The translations under genes and the position numbers were made by a program. From an uncultured Muribaculum sp. (GTDB taxonomy: Bacteria > Bacteroidota > Bacteroidia > Bacteroidales > Muribaculaceae): a DNA stretch of 17,339 nucleotides. Positions 15,208 to 17,339 of the stretch are shown here, piece after piece. The notes beneath the pieces were generated by a model that had not been told where the DNA came from, made no database searches, and worked only from the letters and a program-made list of their open reading frames with translations. Each line of letters starts with the position of its first letter. The stretch's first letter is position 1. Location of the stretch: the NCBI GenBank assembly GCA_947573015.1, contig CANPDS010000015.1, positions 1 to 17,339 of the forward strand, given 5' to 3'.

Positions 15208-17339
15208 TTAGAATTGAACCTTGACAGAGAATCCGAGGTTGCGTGTGCTCGGCATCATGAAGAAGTCGATACCTTGCATGTATGTGCCGCTGCTGGCGGT
15301 TGTTTCTGGATCGTATGGCGCTTTCTTATAGAAATAGAATAGATTCTTTCCTACGAAAGACACATTGAGTCCCTGAAGCCAGTTGCACCATTTGCGTACG
15401 GGGAAGTCATAGCCGAATGTAAGTTCGCTGAGGCGTACATTAGTTGCTGAGTACACATACATTGATCCTACACCACCACCATCGGTAGAGGCACCTACCA
15501 CGTTGTAGTAGTCAGCTGCGGGAATCTTCTGTCCGTTTATAATTACACCGCCGTTGATACGTGCGTCGGCTGTGGCCTGTGATGAGCCGTAGTAGTCCAT
15601 GACGGCCTGTGTCTGGGATACACCTACACCGCCTACGCGTGCAGTGATAAGGAAGTTAAGGTTGAAGCCTTTCCAAATTAGATCATTTCCCCAGCTGAGA
15701 TTGTATTTAGGGGCTGCATTGCCGGCGAGTACATATTTGCCAGATTCTGCGATTACTTTCTGTGTGACAGGATCTACATAGATTGCACCATGCTCATCTG
15801 TCATGAGGGTATTTACATAGATATCGCCGATTGTGCCACCTTCTGTGAGCATCATCTTGTACATTCCTGTGCCGCCCATGTCTATTTGGCTAAGAGGTGC
15901 GGGTTCTCCAGTATATGGATCCCTGTAGTTGGGTGCGAGTTCGGCAATCTTGTTGCGGTTGAGCGAATAGGTAACGTATGTGCTCCAATTGAAATCGCCG
16001 AATTTATCTGTGTAGCGTGCGGTAAGTTCGATACCCTTGTTGTCTACGCGTCCGCCGTTGAAGATTTCAGAAGTATAACCGGTAGTCGGTGACAATGTAC
16101 GGGTGAAGAACTGGTTATAAGTGCGTGAGCTGTAGACAGAGGCATCCAGACGGAAGCGGCTCTGGAATAACACGAGGTTAAGACCTGCTTCCCAAGATTT
16201 TGTGCGTTCTGGTTCAAGATTTGAATTTGGACGACGCGATTGGGTTGCAGGCACTCCATTAGTTAGAGGATATGATGTGGTTCCAACATATGGTACAGGA
16301 GAGTTACCGACTTCAGAGTAAGATATACGTACCTTTGCAAAATTAAGATAGGTGCTCTGAATCTTGAAAATATCAGTAAGGATACCAGACAAACCTACAG
16401 AAGGATAGAAGAATGAACCAGTATTGGTGCCTTCAAAAGTCGATGACCAGTCATTACGGGCAGAAACATCGAGGTATACCATAGAGTTCCAACCGATCTG
16501 TGCGCTACCGAATATGGCACGTTTCTTATAATTATATGTTTCCTGTTTGGGTTTGCTATTACTGTTGTCGATATCGATATTATTGAAACTAAACAGATTA
16601 GGTACGGACTTTAGTGGGCCACCCACCCAATCAGATTGGGTGGTAATATCCTCCATGTTGGCACCTGCGTTAACTGTGATATTCCATTTTTCAGCGAAAT
16701 ATTTGTTGATACTTGCAAGTACTTCGGCATAAACTTGCTGACCGGTAATATTGCTCTTTGAGTAGTAACCTTTTGAAGATTGCTCTGTGAAAAGGAGATT
16801 GGTACCGGCATCGTACATGCGTTCACGAGTCTGGTTGTCGCGGTCGATCTTTGCACGTGCACTAAGGTTGATCCATGGAGCGAACTCATACTTGAACTGA
16901 GCTGAAGCCATGTAGCGGTTCTTCTTGTTGGGCATTTTTGTATGCTCGGTAGTCCAATAAGGGTTCATCATATCGGATGAAGTAGAACCGGAATATGGCC
17001 AATACTGTGTCAGTATATTGCGGACAGGGTCAATGCGCTCGTAAGCCTGTATCTTGCTGAAGTCATCGCCGGCAGGGAAAAGATATAACGAAACCAGAGG
17101 GTTGAAATAGAGTCCCTGCGATACCATGTTTTGCTCATTGATCTGGCTGAGATTGAACGCGAGGTCCATAGTCAACTTGTCATTGGCCATCTTGGTGGTA
17201 TTGCGCACGCTGGCATTGTAGCGAGAGTAATTGTTGTTATGAATAATCCCCTCTGCATTCGTAGTGCCTATTGACAGGTATGTCTGGTTGCGTGCGGTAC
17301 CTGTGGTTAGGCTTGCAGTATTAGTCACATTGAAGCCTG
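15208..17339 (-). CDS. SusC-like TonB-linked outer-membrane transporter (5' end cut by the window)
   Basis: TonB-dependent oligosaccharide importer of the SusC/RagA family. About 710 C-terminal residues are visible, and the frame is open to the right edge, so the signal peptide, the DUF4480/carboxypeptidase-like domain and most of the plug are outside. The GTG at 17328 is not a real start, since family sequence continues before it. The visible part begins just before the barrel, with NQTYLSIGTTNAEGIIHNNN then YSRYNASVRN. It contains NDWSSTFEGTNTGSFFYPSV, VRISYSEVGNS, SNLEPERTKSWEAGLNL, FNGGRVDNKGIELTARY and ATNVRLSELTFGYDFP, all standard SusC barrel blocks. It ends in LGFSVKVQF with the usual C-terminal aromatic. 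It is the first visible gene of the - strand operon, and its promoter is outside the window. Confidence 0.93.
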   Translation of the reverse strand, partial: GFNVTNTASLTTGTARNQTYLSIGTTNAEGIIHNNNYSRYNASVRNTTKMANDKLTMDLAFNLSQINEQNMVSQGLYFNPLVSLYLFPAGDDFSKIQAYERIDPVRNILTQYWPYSGSTSSDMMNPYWTTEHTKMPNKKNRYMASAQFKYEFAPWINLSARAKIDRDNQTRERMYDAGTNLLFTEQSSKGYYSKSNITGQQVYAEVLASINKYFAEKWNITVNAGANMEDITTQSDWVGGPLKSVPNLFSFNNIDIDNSNSKPKQETYNYKKRAIFGSAQIGWNSMVYLDVSARNDWSSTFEGTNTGSFFYPSVGLSGILTDIFKIQSTYLNFAKVRISYSEVGNSPVPYVGTTSYPLTNGVPATQSRRPNSNLEPERTKSWEAGLNLVLFQSRFRLDASVYSSRTYNQFFTRTLSPTTGYTSEIFNGGRVDNKGIELTARYTDKFGDFNWSTYVTYSLNRNKIAELAPNYRDPYTGEPAPLSQIDMGGTGMYKMMLTEGGTIGDIYVNTLMTDEHGAIYVDPVTQKVIAESGKYVLAGNAAPKYNLSWGNDLIWKGFNLNFLITARVGGVGVSQTQAVMDYYGSSQATADARINGGVIINGQKIPAADYYNVVGASTDGGGVGSMYVYSATNVRLSELTFGYDFPVRKWCNWLQGLNVSFVGKNLFYFYKKAPYDPETTASSGTYMQGIDFFMMPSTRNLGFSVKVQF

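Noticed and set aside
17326..17328. GTG as start of the SusC-like gene
   Set aside because: The protein would lack signal peptide, N-terminal domain and plug, and the same frame continues to the window edge with family-like sequence.

Overview
The window comes from a member of the Bacteroidota, most likely Bacteroidales. It carries a SusC/SusD pair, many surface-type lipoproteins with Cys followed by acidic residues, DUF1735, DUF4374 and DUF1573 proteins, A-rich gene starts without clear Shine-Dalgarno sites, and TAnnTTTG-type promoter boxes. A gut family such as Muribaculaceae or Bacteroidaceae fits, but sequence reading alone cannot fix the genus. No rRNA, tRNA, CRISPR array, transposase or phage gene was seen.

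Region 1 (1-5008, + strand) is a three-gene operon: a TonB-dependent receptor cut by the left edge, a DUF4374 lipoprotein and a PepSY-type inner-membrane protein. Content and order match XusA-XusB-XusC, the xenosiderophore uptake system known from Bacteroides thetaiotaomicron. The proposed route is capture at the surface (XusB-like), passage across the outer membrane (XusA-like) and reduction or processing at the inner membrane (XusC-like). The XusC-like protein has an unusual His/Gly/Arg-rich insert. A hairpin terminator closes the operon.

Region 2 (5009-7668) holds two convergent drug-efflux-type MFS transporters, a Bcr/CflA protein on + and a DHA2 (EmrB/QacA-like) protein on -. Their 3' ends overlap by 18 bases.

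Region 3 (7669-10158, - strand) holds a lipoprotein alpha/beta hydrolase (esterase or peptidase-like) with its own terminator, and an exported DUF1573 protein. Upstream of the DUF1573 gene is a good Bacteroidetes promoter followed at once by a 60-base element with 8-base inverted ends, so the message probably begins with a structured leader or carries a dispersed palindromic repeat.

Region 4 (10225-17339, - strand) is a compact polysaccharide utilization locus in the order susC (cut by the right edge), susD, GH18 lipoprotein, DUF1735-LamG lipoprotein, DUF1735-F5/8C lipoprotein, terminator. GH18 is the only glycosidase. Together with two DUF1735 glycan-binding-type lipoproteins it suggests a locus that cuts N-glycans (or another GlcNAc-containing glycan) from glycoproteins at the surface and imports the product through SusCD. 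The exoglycosidases and the regulator must lie elsewhere or beyond the right edge.
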